The notes under the pieces are model-generated. The model worked only from the letters and a program-made list of their open reading frames with translations. It searched no databases and was not told the DNA's origin. This document shows, in pieces, positions 44,880 through 54,809 of a stretch of DNA of 64,000 nucleotides. Where the stretch lies: contig NZ_JAGEVF010000008.1 in NCBI RefSeq assembly GCF_017581965.1, positions 1 through 64,000 of the forward strand. The letters are read 5' to 3'. Numbering within the stretch: position 1 is the stretch's first letter; every line of letters starts with the position of its first letter. The DNA is from Winogradskyella pelagia (GTDB lineage: Bacteria > Bacteroidota > Bacteroidia > Flavobacteriales > Flavobacteriaceae). Made by a program: the position numbers and the translations under genes.

Positions 44880-45641
44880 ATGTCTGAAGATTTAAAACGA
44901 CTAAATAAGTATCTCAGTGAAGCGGGTTATTGTTCTAGAAGAGAAGCCGATAGATTGATTGATGCCGGTAGAGTAACTGTAAATGGCTCAGTTCCTGAAA
45001 TGGGAACGAAAGTAGCGCCGAAAGACATTGTTAGAGTAGATGGTCAAACGATAAGTGGAAAACGAAATGATTTTGTTTACTTAGCCTTTAATAAACCTGT
45101 AGGTATTGTTTGCACTACAGATACACGTGTAGAAAAGGACAACATAATAGATTTTATAAATTATCCTAAACGGATTTTTCCCATTGGTAGACTAGACAAA
45201 CCTAGCGAAGGCCTAATTCTATTAACCAATGACGGAGATATTGTTAACAAAATACTTCGTGCTAGTAATAACCACGAAAAAGAGTATATCGTAACTGTAG
45301 ACAAGCCTATATCACAAACCTTTATTGAACGTATGTCCGGTGGCATTTACCTTGAAGATCTTGGTCAAAGGACTAAAAAATGTGAGGTAACTAAAATTGA
45401 CCGTTATACATTTAGCATTATCCTAACTCAAGGCCTGAACCGTCAAATTAGACGAATGTGCGAGTACCTCAATTACGAAGTACAAACCTTAAAGCGCATT
45501 CGTATTATGAATATTAAACTAAACATTAACCTTGGAACATACCGAGAATTAACTAAAGAAGAGTTTAAAGAGCTCAGCAATCTTATTAAGGACTCTAAAA
45601 AAACATTTCAACCAAAACAAAAACGAAACCCAAAACGCTAA
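44880..45641 (+). CDS. rluF: 23S rRNA pseudouridine synthase, RluF-like
   Basis: A 253-residue enzyme with an S4 RNA-binding domain ([20 protein letters not shown], about residues 6-25) and a RsuA/RluB/E/F-type catalytic domain. The catalytic Asp is in [18 protein letters not shown] (about 103-120). The C-terminal motif is [20 protein letters not shown]. The Lys/Pro-rich tail ([13 protein letters not shown]) is typical of these rRNA modifiers. RluF is preferred over RluB by the [11 protein letters not shown] form; the choice is moderately sure. The VOC gene follows 2 nt downstream. Confidence 0.88.
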   Translation: MSEDLKRLNKYLSEAGYCSRREADRLIDAGRVTVNGSVPEMGTKVAPKDIVRVDGQTISGKRNDFVYLAFNKPVGIVCTTDTRVEKDNIIDFINYPKRIFPIGRLDKPSEGLILLTNDGDIVNKILRASNNHEKEYIVTVDKPISQTFIERMSGGIYLEDLGQRTKKCEVTKIDRYTFSIILTQGLNRQIRRMCEYLNYEVQTLKRIRIMNIKLNINLGTYRELTKEEFKELSNLIKDSKKTFQPKQKRNPKR

Positions 45642-45643
45642 CT

Positions 45644-46066
45644 ATGCCAGCATTATCACCTTTTCATTTAGCTATACCAGTAGACGACTTAAACGCCTGC
45701 AGAACATTTTATACAAAAACCTTAGAATTAGAAGAAGGCCGTAGTAGTGACCATTGGGTGGATTACAATTTTTTTGGCCATCAATTGGTCATTCATTTTA
45801 AATCTAAAACAGAAGGAGACCCACACACAAACCCTGTAGACGGAAAAGATGTTCCCGTGCCACACTTTGGTGTAGTTTTGGATTGGGAAGAATTTCACAA
45901 TTTTGCGAATTTAATACGCTCCAAGGGTATTGAATTTATTATAGAGCCTTACATACGCTTTGAAGGTTTAGTTGGCGAGCAAGCCACCATGTTCTTTAAA
46001 GATCCGAGCGGTAATGCGTTGGAGTTTAAAGCATTTAAGGACCAAAGTCAACTCTTCGCCAAGTAA
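45644..46066 (+). CDS. VOC (glyoxalase/dioxygenase) family protein
   Basis: A 140-residue protein with two beta-alpha-beta modules of the vicinal-oxygen-chelate fold. The first begins [20 protein letters not shown]. The second ends [18 protein letters not shown], with the typical metal Glu in LEFK. A His in PFHLA and another in VPHFGVVL could complete the metal site. It is likely an enzyme or ring-cleaving dioxygenase relative of unknown substrate. It is in an operon with rluF and converges on folD, 6 bp away. Confidence 0.9.
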   Translation: MPALSPFHLAIPVDDLNACRTFYTKTLELEEGRSSDHWVDYNFFGHQLVIHFKSKTEGDPHTNPVDGKDVPVPHFGVVLDWEEFHNFANLIRSKGIEFIIEPYIRFEGLVGEQATMFFKDPSGNALEFKAFKDQSQLFAK

Positions 46067-46072
46067 AAAAAG

Positions 46073-46951
46073 TTATTTTTTGTTATGTCGCTCTCTTGCG
46101 AGTAAGGTATTTTTTAAAAGCATAGCAATGGTCATGGGACCTACGCCTCCTGGGACTGGAGTTATAAAACTCGCTTTTTTACTCACATTCTCAAAATCTA
46201 CATCGCCTGTTATATAGTAACCTTTAGGAGAATCATCTGGAACTCGGGTTATACCAACATCGATAATTACAGCATCGTCCTTTACCATTTCAGCCTTGAG
46301 AAATCCTGGAACACCTAATGCTGATATTATAATATCGGCTTGAGATGTTATCTGGGTGATATTTTTTGTGTGACTATGAGTTAATGTCACTGTTGAATTA
46401 CCTGGGAACCCCTTTCTTCCCATTAAAATACTCATAGGCCGTCCTACAATATGAGAGCGCCCAATGATTACCGTATGTTTTCCATCAGTTTCTACATTAT
46501 AGCGGTCTAACAACTCTAATATCCCAAAAGGTGTGGCCGGAATAAAGGTTGACATATCTAAAGCCATCTTACCAAAATTCATAGGATGGAAACCATCAAC
46601 ATCCTTATCTGGATGAACGGCCATTAGCACTTTACGAGTATTAATTTGAGGTGGTAAAGGGAGTTGAATGATGAAACCATCGATATCATCATTTGTGTTG
46701 AGCTTTTCAATTTTATCTAAGAGTTCCACCTCACTAGTTGTATTAGACATACGGACCATTGTAGATTCAAAACCAACACGCTCACATGCTCTTACCTTAC
46801 TACCCACATATGTTAAGCTAGCACCGTCATTACCTACAATTATAGCCGCAAGATGAGGGACCTTTTCTCCGTTGGCCTTCATTTTATCAACCTCGGCCTT
46901 TATCTCATTCTTTATATCATTGCTGACTTTCTTTCCGTCTAATAGTGTCAT
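46073..46951 (-). CDS. folD: Methylenetetrahydrofolate dehydrogenase / cyclohydrolase
   Basis: Bifunctional one-carbon enzyme that interconverts 5,10-methylene- and 10-formyl-tetrahydrofolate. The 292-residue chain has YVGSKVRACERVGF with the catalytic Lys (about residue 55), GFIIQLPLPPQI, the GRSHIVGRPMSILM cofactor loop and PVPGGVGPMTIAMLLKNT. No intrinsic terminator was found in the 6 bp before the convergent VOC gene. Between folD and ffh lies only a short hairpin, CCTGC/GCAGG (46967-46981), without a T run. Confidence 0.97.
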   Translation of the reverse strand: MTLLDGKKVSNDIKNEIKAEVDKMKANGEKVPHLAAIIVGNDGASLTYVGSKVRACERVGFESTMVRMSNTTSEVELLDKIEKLNTNDDIDGFIIQLPLPPQINTRKVLMAVHPDKDVDGFHPMNFGKMALDMSTFIPATPFGILELLDRYNVETDGKHTVIIGRSHIVGRPMSILMGRKGFPGNSTVTLTHSHTKNITQITSQADIIISALGVPGFLKAEMVKDDAVIIDVGITRVPDDSPKGYYITGDVDFENVSKKASFITPVPGGVGPMTIAMLLKNTLLARERHNKK

Positions 46952-47010
46952 ATTATTTTCATTGTGCCTGCTATATGCAGGTGTTTGTTACTTTAACGTT
47001 TAATACCAGT

Positions 47011-48342
47011 CTATCTTGGCATATTTTTCATCATTTGCATCATTCGTTTCCCGCCTCCGCCTTGCATCATTTTCATCATTTTACTCATTTGGGTGAACTG
47101 CTTCAGCAACTGGTTTACTTCTTGTACTGACGTTCCTGAACCTTTGGCGATACGCTTTTTTCTGCTCGCATTTATGACTGATGGAGTTGATCTTTCATCT
47201 GGTGTCATGCTATGGATAATAGCTTCTATTCCTTTAAAGGCATCATCATCAACATCTACATCCTTCATCATTTTCCCTGCCCCAGGAATCATTCCAATGA
47301 GGTCTTTCATATTACCCATTTTCTTAATCTGCTGAATCTGCTTTAAAAAATCATCAAAACCAAATTGGTTTTTTGCAATTTTCTTTTGAAGCTTACGTGC
47401 CTCTTCCTCATCATATTGTTCTTGGGCACGCTCAACAAGTGATACAACATCACCCATACCCAAGATTCGGTCTGCCATACGCGAAGGATAGAACACATCT
47501 ATGGCTTCCATCTTCTCACCTGTACCGATAAATTTAATAGGCTTATTAACAACGGATTTAATGGATATAGCTGCACCACCACGAGTATCACCATCTAATT
47601 TAGTGAGAATGACACCATCGAAATTCAAAATATCATTAAACGCCTTTGCCGTATTCACAGCATCTTGACCCGTCATGGAATCTACCACAAAGAGTGTTTC
47701 TTGAGGTTGTATAGCTTTATGGATATTGGAGATTTCGGTCATCATTGCTTCATCTACAGCCAAACGACCTGCAGTATCTATAATAACCACATTATGTCCG
47801 TTCGCCTTGGCATGGGCAATTCCGGCTTGAGCAATAGCGACCGGATCACTATTACCTATATCACTATAAACCTCAACATTAATTTGGTCTCCTACTATAT
47901 GTAACTGGTCTATCGCTGCAGGTCTGTACACATCACAAGCTACTAAGAGTGGTTTCTTAGTCTTCTTCGTTTTTAAATAGTTGGCTAGCTTACCCGAAAA
48001 AGTGGTCTTACCCGAACCCTGTAAACCAGACATTAAGATAACACTTGGGTTGCCAGAAAGATTGATACCCTCAGCATCACCTCCCATAAGCTGGGTTAAC
48101 TCGTCCTTAACGATTTTAACCATCAACTGGCCTGGCTGTAATGTTGTTAGTACGTTCTGACCTAACGCTTTTTCCTTTACCGTATTGGTAAATTGTTTGG
48201 CTATTTTGAAATTAACATCCGCATCTAAAAGTGCACGTCGCACTTCTTTTAGGGTTTCGGCCACATTGACTTCTGTAATACTGCCATGACCTTTTAATAC
48301 GTGTAATGCTTTATCTAACTTATCACTTAAATTATTGAACAT
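47011..48342 (-). CDS. ffh: Signal recognition particle protein Ffh
   Basis: SRP54 homologue that captures hydrophobic signal sequences on the ribosome and delivers them to FtsY. The 443-residue chain has the N domain, then G-domain motifs MSGLQGSGKTTFSGKLA, CDVYRPAAIDQL, IIDTAGR and TKLDGDTRGGAA. The M domain ends in a Met-rich run (MSKMMKMMQGGGGKRMMQMM). The length is normal. A TAAATTTG -7-like element lies at 48374-48367. Confidence 0.98.
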   Translation of the reverse strand: MFNNLSDKLDKALHVLKGHGSITEVNVAETLKEVRRALLDADVNFKIAKQFTNTVKEKALGQNVLTTLQPGQLMVKIVKDELTQLMGGDAEGINLSGNPSVILMSGLQGSGKTTFSGKLANYLKTKKTKKPLLVACDVYRPAAIDQLHIVGDQINVEVYSDIGNSDPVAIAQAGIAHAKANGHNVVIIDTAGRLAVDEAMMTEISNIHKAIQPQETLFVVDSMTGQDAVNTAKAFNDILNFDGVILTKLDGDTRGGAAISIKSVVNKPIKFIGTGEKMEAIDVFYPSRMADRILGMGDVVSLVERAQEQYDEEEARKLQKKIAKNQFGFDDFLKQIQQIKKMGNMKDLIGMIPGAGKMMKDVDVDDDAFKGIEAIIHSMTPDERSTPSVINASRKKRIAKGSGTSVQEVNQLLKQFTQMSKMMKMMQGGGGKRMMQMMKNMPR

Positions 48343-48440
48343 AATCTCAATCTACTTTTGGAGTTGCAAATTTAAGAATTTAAGCTAGATAACAGAAGAT
48401 GGATTTCTATTAAAGCCATAGTTTTTTAAAAATTGACAAT

Positions 48441-48473
48441 AAAAAAAGGATCACTAATTAAAGTGACCCTTTT
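48441..48473 (-). terminator. Terminator of the acidic lipoprotein gene
   Basis: On the minus strand AAAAGGGTCACT-TTAATT-AGTGATCC is followed by a T run. The stem has about 10 pairs with one wobble. Confidence 0.75.
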
Positions 48474-48512
48474 AATCAACCTAAACTTACTAACCTAAAA
48501 AGCGATTCAGAA

Positions 48513-50801
48513 TTAATTACAGTCTTGTTCGAGGATAAGAACATCATCGTTTCGTAGTAGGACAAGGCGGTCTGGCTCGCATGAAACCACAGTCCAATCG
48601 CCAGTTATTGCCTGAATATTGGGTAAATTAATTCCATCTATAAATACGAAGGTAGGATTGTTCCCTTGTACGGAATATGTTGTTGTTGCCGCCATACCAT
48701 TGCCTTCAACCACTAAGGTTTGTGAATTGAAAACCATCGTGTAATCAATTAAATTATCATCGCCATTAAAACTCACCGGCACCCATGTACATGTTTGCAA
48801 ATAGTCACTTATGGCACCTTCAGAGCACTCATCGTTACCTGCGCAATCGGATACTATTAGCTCAACTGGATAAACAATATACTCTGCAGGATTATCGAAT
48901 AAGGCTACTCTTACATAAACAGTTTGTGGATTAGACATATTTGTATAAGCCGTTGCACCTTCAAGGAAATCAGTATTATTCTCGGCACCTTGTAAAGTTG
49001 TATGGAAAGTTACTACGGTACTGACGTTACTGTCACAAGATGGTACTGCCTCGTAAATATTGAATACCGCAAAGCCATCATTGTCTTCGTCACATTCTTC
49101 TAATACATAGCCTCCTAAGTCATAACAATCAAAAGGATTATCGTTACCGCAATCTTCAATAAATATTCCAATTTCAAGAAGAATAAACTGATTGTCTAAT
49201 TCAATCTTAGCATAAACTGCAGACTGTGTATTTACAACTACATATGACTGAGGATTGGGAATTGGGTTAACGAAATTTGTTGCATCCTCTAAAGATTCAA
49301 AAAAGGTAATGCTATCGGCAGGGCAATTAGCAAAAACAAGGTTTAAATCGACTTCATAAGGACCATCGTTACCTTCATCACATATTTCAAGGAACGGATC
49401 AAAACTTAAGAAACACTCAAATACCTCATTATTGGTATCATCGCAATCTTTTTCAATCACCATGATATTGTCACCATTTTGAAATGCATATTCAAAACCA
49501 TCATCAAAATCACATTCTATTAATTGCCAATCTGCACCTAAGTCTTCGAAATCAGTATCTAAATACAATACTGCCGTATTGGATTCAACACCAATATTCC
49601 ACATGTTCTGCGAACTGATAGTATCACCGTTTTGAACGATATCAAATGTTCCGTTCTCATAGAATATTAAATCAATACCTTCAAATTCTGGAAAGCTCGT
49701 ATAAGTCTCAATTTCCCAACCACAAATGGTCAGAAACTCACCAAGTGAATATGGGTCGCAATTTGATGTGTCATCGCATTCTTTCTCTAGTTCCAAGACA
49801 AAATCACCTTTTACAATTTCAATTTCGTCGTCATCACATTCAACAATATTCCATTCGCCACCAAAGTCTTCTTGGAAAGCCGTCAATTCAGAAATATTTA
49901 GAACCAGGCCAGAAGCAATTGCACTCAATTCCCAATTACCTTGTACTGCTTGAGTGTTTGGTCCTGCTAATATTTGTAAGGTCCCATCTGAATTAAAATC
50001 TATGTAGAAATCATTAAAATCATTAAACTGGTCGTTAACCTCCCACAAACATTCTGTGAGGTTAGCCTCCAATTCTTCCTGAGTACAAACTTGAGGCTCG
50101 TCATCATCACAAGAATCTTCTGCTGCCTCAATGACCTCAGCTAATTGCGAATTAGAATTAACCTCAACAGTTTCTCCGTTAGCATAAACTAAAGTTACGG
50201 GATAGTTTAAGCTTACAATTAGAGCGTCATTATCATCTTCTAAAGAATCTAAAAATCCATATAGCGCTTGGTCATTATTGACCACAATGGTATCTATTAA
50301 ATCGAAATCTAGATTGAAAACAGAGAATGAAATTGGATATACAAAGTCTATGCATTCTATAACGTCATCAACATCATTATCAACGCAATCCTCAACCAAT
50401 TGCTCAAGCTCTTCTTCACTATCTATAACAATTTCTGTATAATCGTTAAATATTAGAGTTATTGGAAAGACAAAATCAAACACATCGTCATCGTCTTCAA
50501 ATTGGGCTAAAAATTCAGCGAGCTCAACAAGATCCTCTGTATTTTCAATTACAATTGTAATATTTCCAGATACAATGGTCACTGGTAATTCAACAGAATA
50601 ACAACTCGTATTATCAAGCACATCATCATTAGATCCATTATTAGCAGTCATTGCGCTCATTGAGGCAGCGACAGGAGACTGTGGCGTAATAACTTCTTGT
50701 TCTTCTGGTGGCGTAATTTCTACTACTTCATCTTGACAGGACGTAAAAAATAAGCCGAATCCGAAAATTAGGATAAAAAATAAATTGAATTTAAACTTCA
50801 T
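48513..50801 (-). CDS. Large acidic modular lipoprotein
   Basis: A 762-residue predicted lipoprotein (GLFFTSC, Cys22) that is strikingly acidic. It appears to be built from three kinds of repeated units. About residues 68-240 contain four beta units of the type YPxTxxxxNxExxxxNSxxxL separated by Asp/Glu runs. Three lipocalin-like units follow (ending ECDDDEIEIV, ECDFDDGFEYAF and SCEPDRLVLLRND), each closing with an L-x-E-x-DC motif. Between them are two Cys-rich units beginning LEICDEGNDGPYEVDLN and LEECDEDNDGFAVFNI. It probably resides on the cell surface and may bind divalent ions. An ECF-type promoter lies directly upstream and faces it. Confidence 0.85.
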   Translation of the reverse strand: MKFKFNLFFILIFGFGLFFTSCQDEVVEITPPEEQEVITPQSPVAASMSAMTANNGSNDDVLDNTSCYSVELPVTIVSGNITIVIENTEDLVELAEFLAQFEDDDDVFDFVFPITLIFNDYTEIVIDSEEELEQLVEDCVDNDVDDVIECIDFVYPISFSVFNLDFDLIDTIVVNNDQALYGFLDSLEDDNDALIVSLNYPVTLVYANGETVEVNSNSQLAEVIEAAEDSCDDDEPQVCTQEELEANLTECLWEVNDQFNDFNDFYIDFNSDGTLQILAGPNTQAVQGNWELSAIASGLVLNISELTAFQEDFGGEWNIVECDDDEIEIVKGDFVLELEKECDDTSNCDPYSLGEFLTICGWEIETYTSFPEFEGIDLIFYENGTFDIVQNGDTISSQNMWNIGVESNTAVLYLDTDFEDLGADWQLIECDFDDGFEYAFQNGDNIMVIEKDCDDTNNEVFECFLSFDPFLEICDEGNDGPYEVDLNLVFANCPADSITFFESLEDATNFVNPIPNPQSYVVVNTQSAVYAKIELDNQFILLEIGIFIEDCGNDNPFDCYDLGGYVLEECDEDNDGFAVFNIYEAVPSCDSNVSTVVTFHTTLQGAENNTDFLEGATAYTNMSNPQTVYVRVALFDNPAEYIVYPVELIVSDCAGNDECSEGAISDYLQTCTWVPVSFNGDDNLIDYTMVFNSQTLVVEGNGMAATTTYSVQGNNPTFVFIDGINLPNIQAITGDWTVVSCEPDRLVLLRNDDVLILEQDCN

Positions 50802-50829
50802 AGCGTATTAAGATTTAGTGATTTGCCTA

Positions 50830-50861
50830 TAAAACAAGCTAGTCTCAAAATCTCCTACCCT
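50830..50861 (-). promoter_or_regulatory. ECF-type promoter of the acidic lipoprotein gene
   Basis: On the minus strand AGGGTAGGA (50861-50853) is followed after 17 nt by GTTTTA (50835-50830). The same -35/spacer/-10 pattern occurs before fecR. The predicted start is about 20 nt before the lipoprotein ATG. Confidence 0.65.
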
Positions 50862-50905
50862 ACTAGTGTAATTTTTTTTATTTAATTTGGCGATAGATTA
50901 GGGCA

Positions 50906-51424
50906 ATGAACAAATCAATAAAGGATAATATCTGTAATGAAAGCTTGTTTGAGCGTATTTATAGCAAACATGCCAAAAACCTTCATAACTTTTTATATTA
51001 CAAATTTGGGGAGCGTCTAAACCCAAAAGATAAGGTCCAAGATGCATTTATAAAACTTTGGCAGAATTGTGGGAAAATTGAACCATCTAAAGCTAAAAGC
51101 TTTCTTTTTACCACAGCAAACAATTTGATGCTTAATGAAACTGCGCACCAAAAAGTAGTATTGAAGTTTAAAAAAATTCCACAAAAAAATTCCACAAATG
51201 AATCTCCCGAATTTCTGTTACAAGAAAAAGAATTTCAGGTCAAACTAGAACGATGCTTAGCAAATTTAACGGAGGCGCAAAGAATTGCATTTTTAATGAA
51301 CAGAGTCGAGGGTAAACGATTTAAAGAAATTGCAGAACTTTTAAATATCTCCACAAAAGCCGTTGAAAAACGAATATATGGTGCCCTTAAAAAGTTAAGA
51401 AATGATATAGAAGAACTCAAATAA
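50906..51424 (+). CDS. ECF sigma factor (FecI-like)
   Basis: A 172-residue extracytoplasmic-function sigma-70 factor with only regions 2 and 4. Region 2 includes ERIYSKHAKNLHNFLYYKF and DKVQDAFIKLWQN. Region 4 is LTEAQRIAFLMNRVEGKRFK followed by EIAELLNISTKAVEKRIYG. It is typical of sigma factors paired with FecR and a TonB-dependent receptor. It is divergent from the acidic lipoprotein gene and precedes fecR by 79 nt that include an ECF-type promoter. It is therefore likely to drive fecR, the receptor and the lipoprotein. Confidence 0.95.
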   Translation: MNKSIKDNICNESLFERIYSKHAKNLHNFLYYKFGERLNPKDKVQDAFIKLWQNCGKIEPSKAKSFLFTTANNLMLNETAHQKVVLKFKKIPQKNSTNESPEFLLQEKEFQVKLERCLANLTEAQRIAFLMNRVEGKRFKEIAELLNISTKAVEKRIYGALKKLRNDIEELK

Positions 51425-51454
51425 TAATAGGGTAGAATAAAATATAAAAAGTAA

Positions 51455-51486
51455 AGGGTAGGAAAAACTGAACTTTAACTGTTTTA
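51455..51486 (+). promoter_or_regulatory. ECF-type promoter of fecR and the receptor
   Basis: AGGGTAGGA (51455-51463), a 17-nt spacer, then GTTTTA (51481-51486), exactly as upstream of the divergent lipoprotein gene. A second partial copy, TAGGGTAG, lies at 51428-51435 without a matching -10. The predicted start is near 51493, about 11 nt before the fecR ATG. Confidence 0.68.
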
Positions 51487-51503
51487 CATATAGTTAACGT
51501 ATA

Positions 51504-52400
51504 ATGAAAAAAGAAGAACTCATAAAAAAATGGCTAGACCATGACCTAAGTTCTGAGGAACAGCGGGTTTTTGAGCAGCTCGATGAATTTGAACAACTCA
51601 AAAAAATCGACAATGGCTTAAAGTCTATTGATGCGCCAGAATTTAATGCCAAGGATGAATTCTCTAAACTGCAATTAGGAGAAAAACATGTAAAGCCTAA
51701 TGGCATGAAGTTATTAAATTCGGTGATTAGAATCGCAGCCGTAGTTGTTTTAGGCGTTTCTATTTTTTATTATGTTATCAACAGTGACACTAAAATTTTA
51801 ACAGAAATTGCTCAGCAGTCTTCTATAGTGCTCCCTGATAATTCTACTGTTAAACTAAATGCCAGTTCAAGCATTTCTTATAATAAATGGTTCTGGGATT
51901 CTAATAGAGATATCTCTCTCGAAGGCGAAGCATTTTTCAAAGTAGCTAAGGGTAAAAAATTTAATGTTATCACAGAAGATGGCATTGTTAGTGTACTGGG
52001 AACAGAATTTAACGTTAAGCAAAGAGATGGGATTTTTGATGTTACCTGCTTTGAGGGTAAAGTAGCTGTTGAGCACAATAACACATCTTTAACTCTATCT
52101 CCCGGGATGTCTTTTACAATAATAGATGGGAAACAAGTTGCTAAGAAAAATGACACTTCTAGGCAACCTACTTGGTTGTGGGGTGAAAGTCAGTTTAGCA
52201 GTGTACCACTCAAATATGTTTTAATGGAGCTAGAGAGCCAATATAATGTAGAAGTTGACCACCAAGGTATTGACACATCAAGACTATTTTCTGGAAGTTT
52301 CTCCAATAAAAACTTAGAACTTGCTTTAAAATCCATTAGTATTCCCTTAAATTTAAACTACGAAATTAAAGGCAATACCATCATTTTAGCACGTGAATAA
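51504..52400 (+). CDS. FecR family anti-sigma factor
   Basis: A 298-residue inner-membrane regulator. A cytoplasmic N-terminal part (1-75, EELIKKWLDHDLSSEEQ) is followed by one membrane helix (VIRIAAVVVLGVSIFYYVI, about 76-94). The periplasmic FecR domain has LPDNSTVKLNASSSISYN, FFKVAKGKKFNVITEDG and VLGTEFNVKQRDG. The C-terminal STN-like segment has LELALKSISIPLNLNYEI. It holds the sigma factor inactive until the receptor signals. It overlaps the receptor gene by 8 nt. Confidence 0.94.
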   Translation: MKKEELIKKWLDHDLSSEEQRVFEQLDEFEQLKKIDNGLKSIDAPEFNAKDEFSKLQLGEKHVKPNGMKLLNSVIRIAAVVVLGVSIFYYVINSDTKILTEIAQQSSIVLPDNSTVKLNASSSISYNKWFWDSNRDISLEGEAFFKVAKGKKFNVITEDGIVSVLGTEFNVKQRDGIFDVTCFEGKVAVEHNNTSLTLSPGMSFTIIDGKQVAKKNDTSRQPTWLWGESQFSSVPLKYVLMELESQYNVEVDHQGIDTSRLFSGSFSNKNLELALKSISIPLNLNYEIKGNTIILARE

Positions 52401-54699
52401 GCTACTGCGCAGTATACTGATATGTATTTTTGTTTTAAGCTCATTCGGTTCAGTAAATTGCCAAATTAAAGATAAGGTAAGTCTTCGTACTTTAATTACT
52501 GAACTTGAGACGCGATACAATGTGCGTTTTTCTTTTGCAGATAAAACCATTGACGGAATATCTATTGCTCCTACTTTAGGTGATTTAACTTTAGACGAAG
52601 CATTAAAGGCACTCTCTAAATCAACTGGACTTAATTTTAAGAAACTAAGCAAACGATTTATTACTATTTCTGAAAAGAACAACAGTAGCTTAGAAAATAT
52701 TCAAAAACTACAAGAAGTTGTTGTAACCAATTATCTTACCAAAGGCTTATCTAAGACTATTTCTGGGAGTGTCGATTTTCAACGTTCCGCTTTTGAGATT
52801 TTCCCAGGATTGATTGAGCCAGATGTTTTGCAAATTGCTCAGAAATTACCGGGAATACTAAGTGTGGACGAAAAGATATCTAACATTAATGTCCGAGGCG
52901 GAACAAATGACCAGAATTTAATCTTATTTGATGGTATTAGGATGTATCAATCTGGTCACTTCTTTGGCTTAATTTCAGGATTTAACCCCTATTTAACTGA
53001 AACTTTAGACATTTCTAAAAATGGCACAAGCGCCAAATATGGTGATGGCGTATCTAGTTTGTTCTCTATACAAACTTCTGATGAGTTGAGTAGTTCAATT
53101 AAAGGTAGTGCAGGATTAAACATGATAAGCGCAGATGGGCTAATAGCAGTACCTATTTCAAAAAAAATCACACTTCGAGTTGCCGCGCGAAGGTCATTTA
53201 CGGACGTATTCAAATCAGCTACCTTTGATGCTTATTTTGATCGTATTTTTAGAGATTCTGAATTAAACGCAATTAACGATGCTTCAACTCAATTGAATGT
53301 GGATGATGCATTTTTGTTTCATGACATAAATGCCAAATTGATATATGACATTAGCGCTACTTCGAAATTAAGAGTAAATGTCCTTAACCTTTACAATAAT
53401 TTAGACTACAACCAAATATTTACTTCCAACACCAATGAGAATATTGAACAACGAAGCAGTATAAATCAAGCAAGTTTAGGCGTCGGAGTAAACTACTCTA
53501 AGATGTGGCAAAATGGCCTAAGCACTTCCATTCAAGCCTATTTTTCTAATTATGATTTAGATGCTGACAATGCCAAAGTAACAATGGGCCAAAAACTTAT
53601 TCAAGAAAATGAGGTTGACGATTATGGTATTAGATTAGATGCGACTAAAACCTTTGAAAGTTTCAAGTTTTTAGCTGGCTATCAATTTAACGAGGTTGGT
53701 GTTTCAAACTTAGAAGAAGTTACTAATCCAGATTTCAGAAGCTTTATTAAAGAAGTAATTAGAACCCATGCCCTCTTTAGCGAAGTTGAGTGGTACTCTA
53801 ACTCTAAAAGCAGTTTTGTGCGGTTAGGGCTAAGAGGAAACTACTTCGAAAAATTTTCAAAACTAAATATTGAACCGAGACTGGTAATAAATCAGAAATT
53901 CTTTAAGGATTTTAGGCTCGAAGTAATTGGAGAGCTAAAAAGCCAATCTTTAACCCAAATTATAGATTTACAGCAAGATTTCTTTGGTATTGAAAAAAGA
54001 CGATGGCAGCTAGCCGACGAAGAAAACGTTCCAATCATCAATAGCCAACAAGTGTCCCTAGGATTGAGCTACAGTAAATTAGGCTGGGTTATTTCTGCCG
54101 AAGCCTATTATAAAAATGTAGACAACATTACCGCCCGTAGTCAAGGATTTCAAAATCAATTTCAATTTATTGATGATGTAGGATCTTATTCTGTAACTGG
54201 TGTCGATGTATTAATTAACAAAAGATTTAAACATCTCAGCACGTGGCTGGGTTACACCTTTAGCAATAATGACTATAGGTTTATGAGATTAAATGAGGGA
54301 AATTCTTTTGCAAATACTCTAGATGTAAGACATGTGGCCAATGCTTCTGTGACCTATAATACTGAGCATTTAAAAATTGGTATAGGTCTTAATTGGCATT
54401 CTGGGAGACCATATACGGCCGTAAGCGAAATTCAAAACCCTAACAATACCACTATTGAATTTGACGAGCCAAACGAAGCACGACTGCCCAGTTATTTTAG
54501 AACAGACTTTTCTGCCCTTTATAATTTTAAACTCTCCGATAAAGCCAATGCTCAAATAGGCGCTTCTATTTGGAATGTTTTTAATAGAACAAATATTATT
54601 AATCGTTTCTACTCTCTTGAAGGAACTAATACCATCGTTCAGGTAGATAATAGAGCTTTAGAATTTACTCCAAATTTTAGCTTTAGAGTAAATTTTTAA
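52393..54699 (+). CDS. TonB-dependent receptor with signalling (STN) domain
   Basis: A 768-residue outer-membrane transducer starting with GTG, translationally coupled to fecR. After the signal peptide (ending SVNCQ) come an STN/secretin-like signalling domain (about residues 27-95, RTLITELETRYNVRFSFADK), a plug domain (about 100-230; NVRGGTNDQNLILFDGIRMY and GHFFGLISGFNP) and a 22-strand-type barrel ending FSFRVNF. Unlike most SusC-type proteins it has no CarboxypepD_reg domain. No ligand can be inferred. Its partner sigma/FecR pair and the divergent lipoprotein imply a regulated uptake or surface-sensing role. Confidence 0.93.
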   Translation: MNKLLRSILICIFVLSSFGSVNCQIKDKVSLRTLITELETRYNVRFSFADKTIDGISIAPTLGDLTLDEALKALSKSTGLNFKKLSKRFITISEKNNSSLENIQKLQEVVVTNYLTKGLSKTISGSVDFQRSAFEIFPGLIEPDVLQIAQKLPGILSVDEKISNINVRGGTNDQNLILFDGIRMYQSGHFFGLISGFNPYLTETLDISKNGTSAKYGDGVSSLFSIQTSDELSSSIKGSAGLNMISADGLIAVPISKKITLRVAARRSFTDVFKSATFDAYFDRIFRDSELNAINDASTQLNVDDAFLFHDINAKLIYDISATSKLRVNVLNLYNNLDYNQIFTSNTNENIEQRSSINQASLGVGVNYSKMWQNGLSTSIQAYFSNYDLDADNAKVTMGQKLIQENEVDDYGIRLDATKTFESFKFLAGYQFNEVGVSNLEEVTNPDFRSFIKEVIRTHALFSEVEWYSNSKSSFVRLGLRGNYFEKFSKLNIEPRLVINQKFFKDFRLEVIGELKSQSLTQIIDLQQDFFGIEKRRWQLADEENVPIINSQQVSLGLSYSKLGWVISAEAYYKNVDNITARSQGFQNQFQFIDDVGSYSVTGVDVLINKRFKHLSTWLGYTFSNNDYRFMRLNEGNSFANTLDVRHVANASVTYNTEHLKIGIGLNWHSGRPYTAVSEIQNPNNTTIEFDEPNEARLPSYFRTDFSALYNFKLSDKANAQIGASIWNVFNRTNIINRFYSLEGTNTIVQVDNRALEFTPNFSFRVNF

Positions 54700-54809
54700 A
54701 CTACTTCAATTGTATTTCTAACTAATAAATAATCTGAATATAAGTACTTTGAAACAAGACTAAGATGTTGTTTCTATTTTCCTTGTCAACACGTTAACTT
54801 GGAGTTCCG

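Noticed and set aside
46967..46981. Short hairpin CCTGC/GCAGG between folD and ffh as a terminator
   Set aside because: Only 5 base pairs and no T run on either strand.
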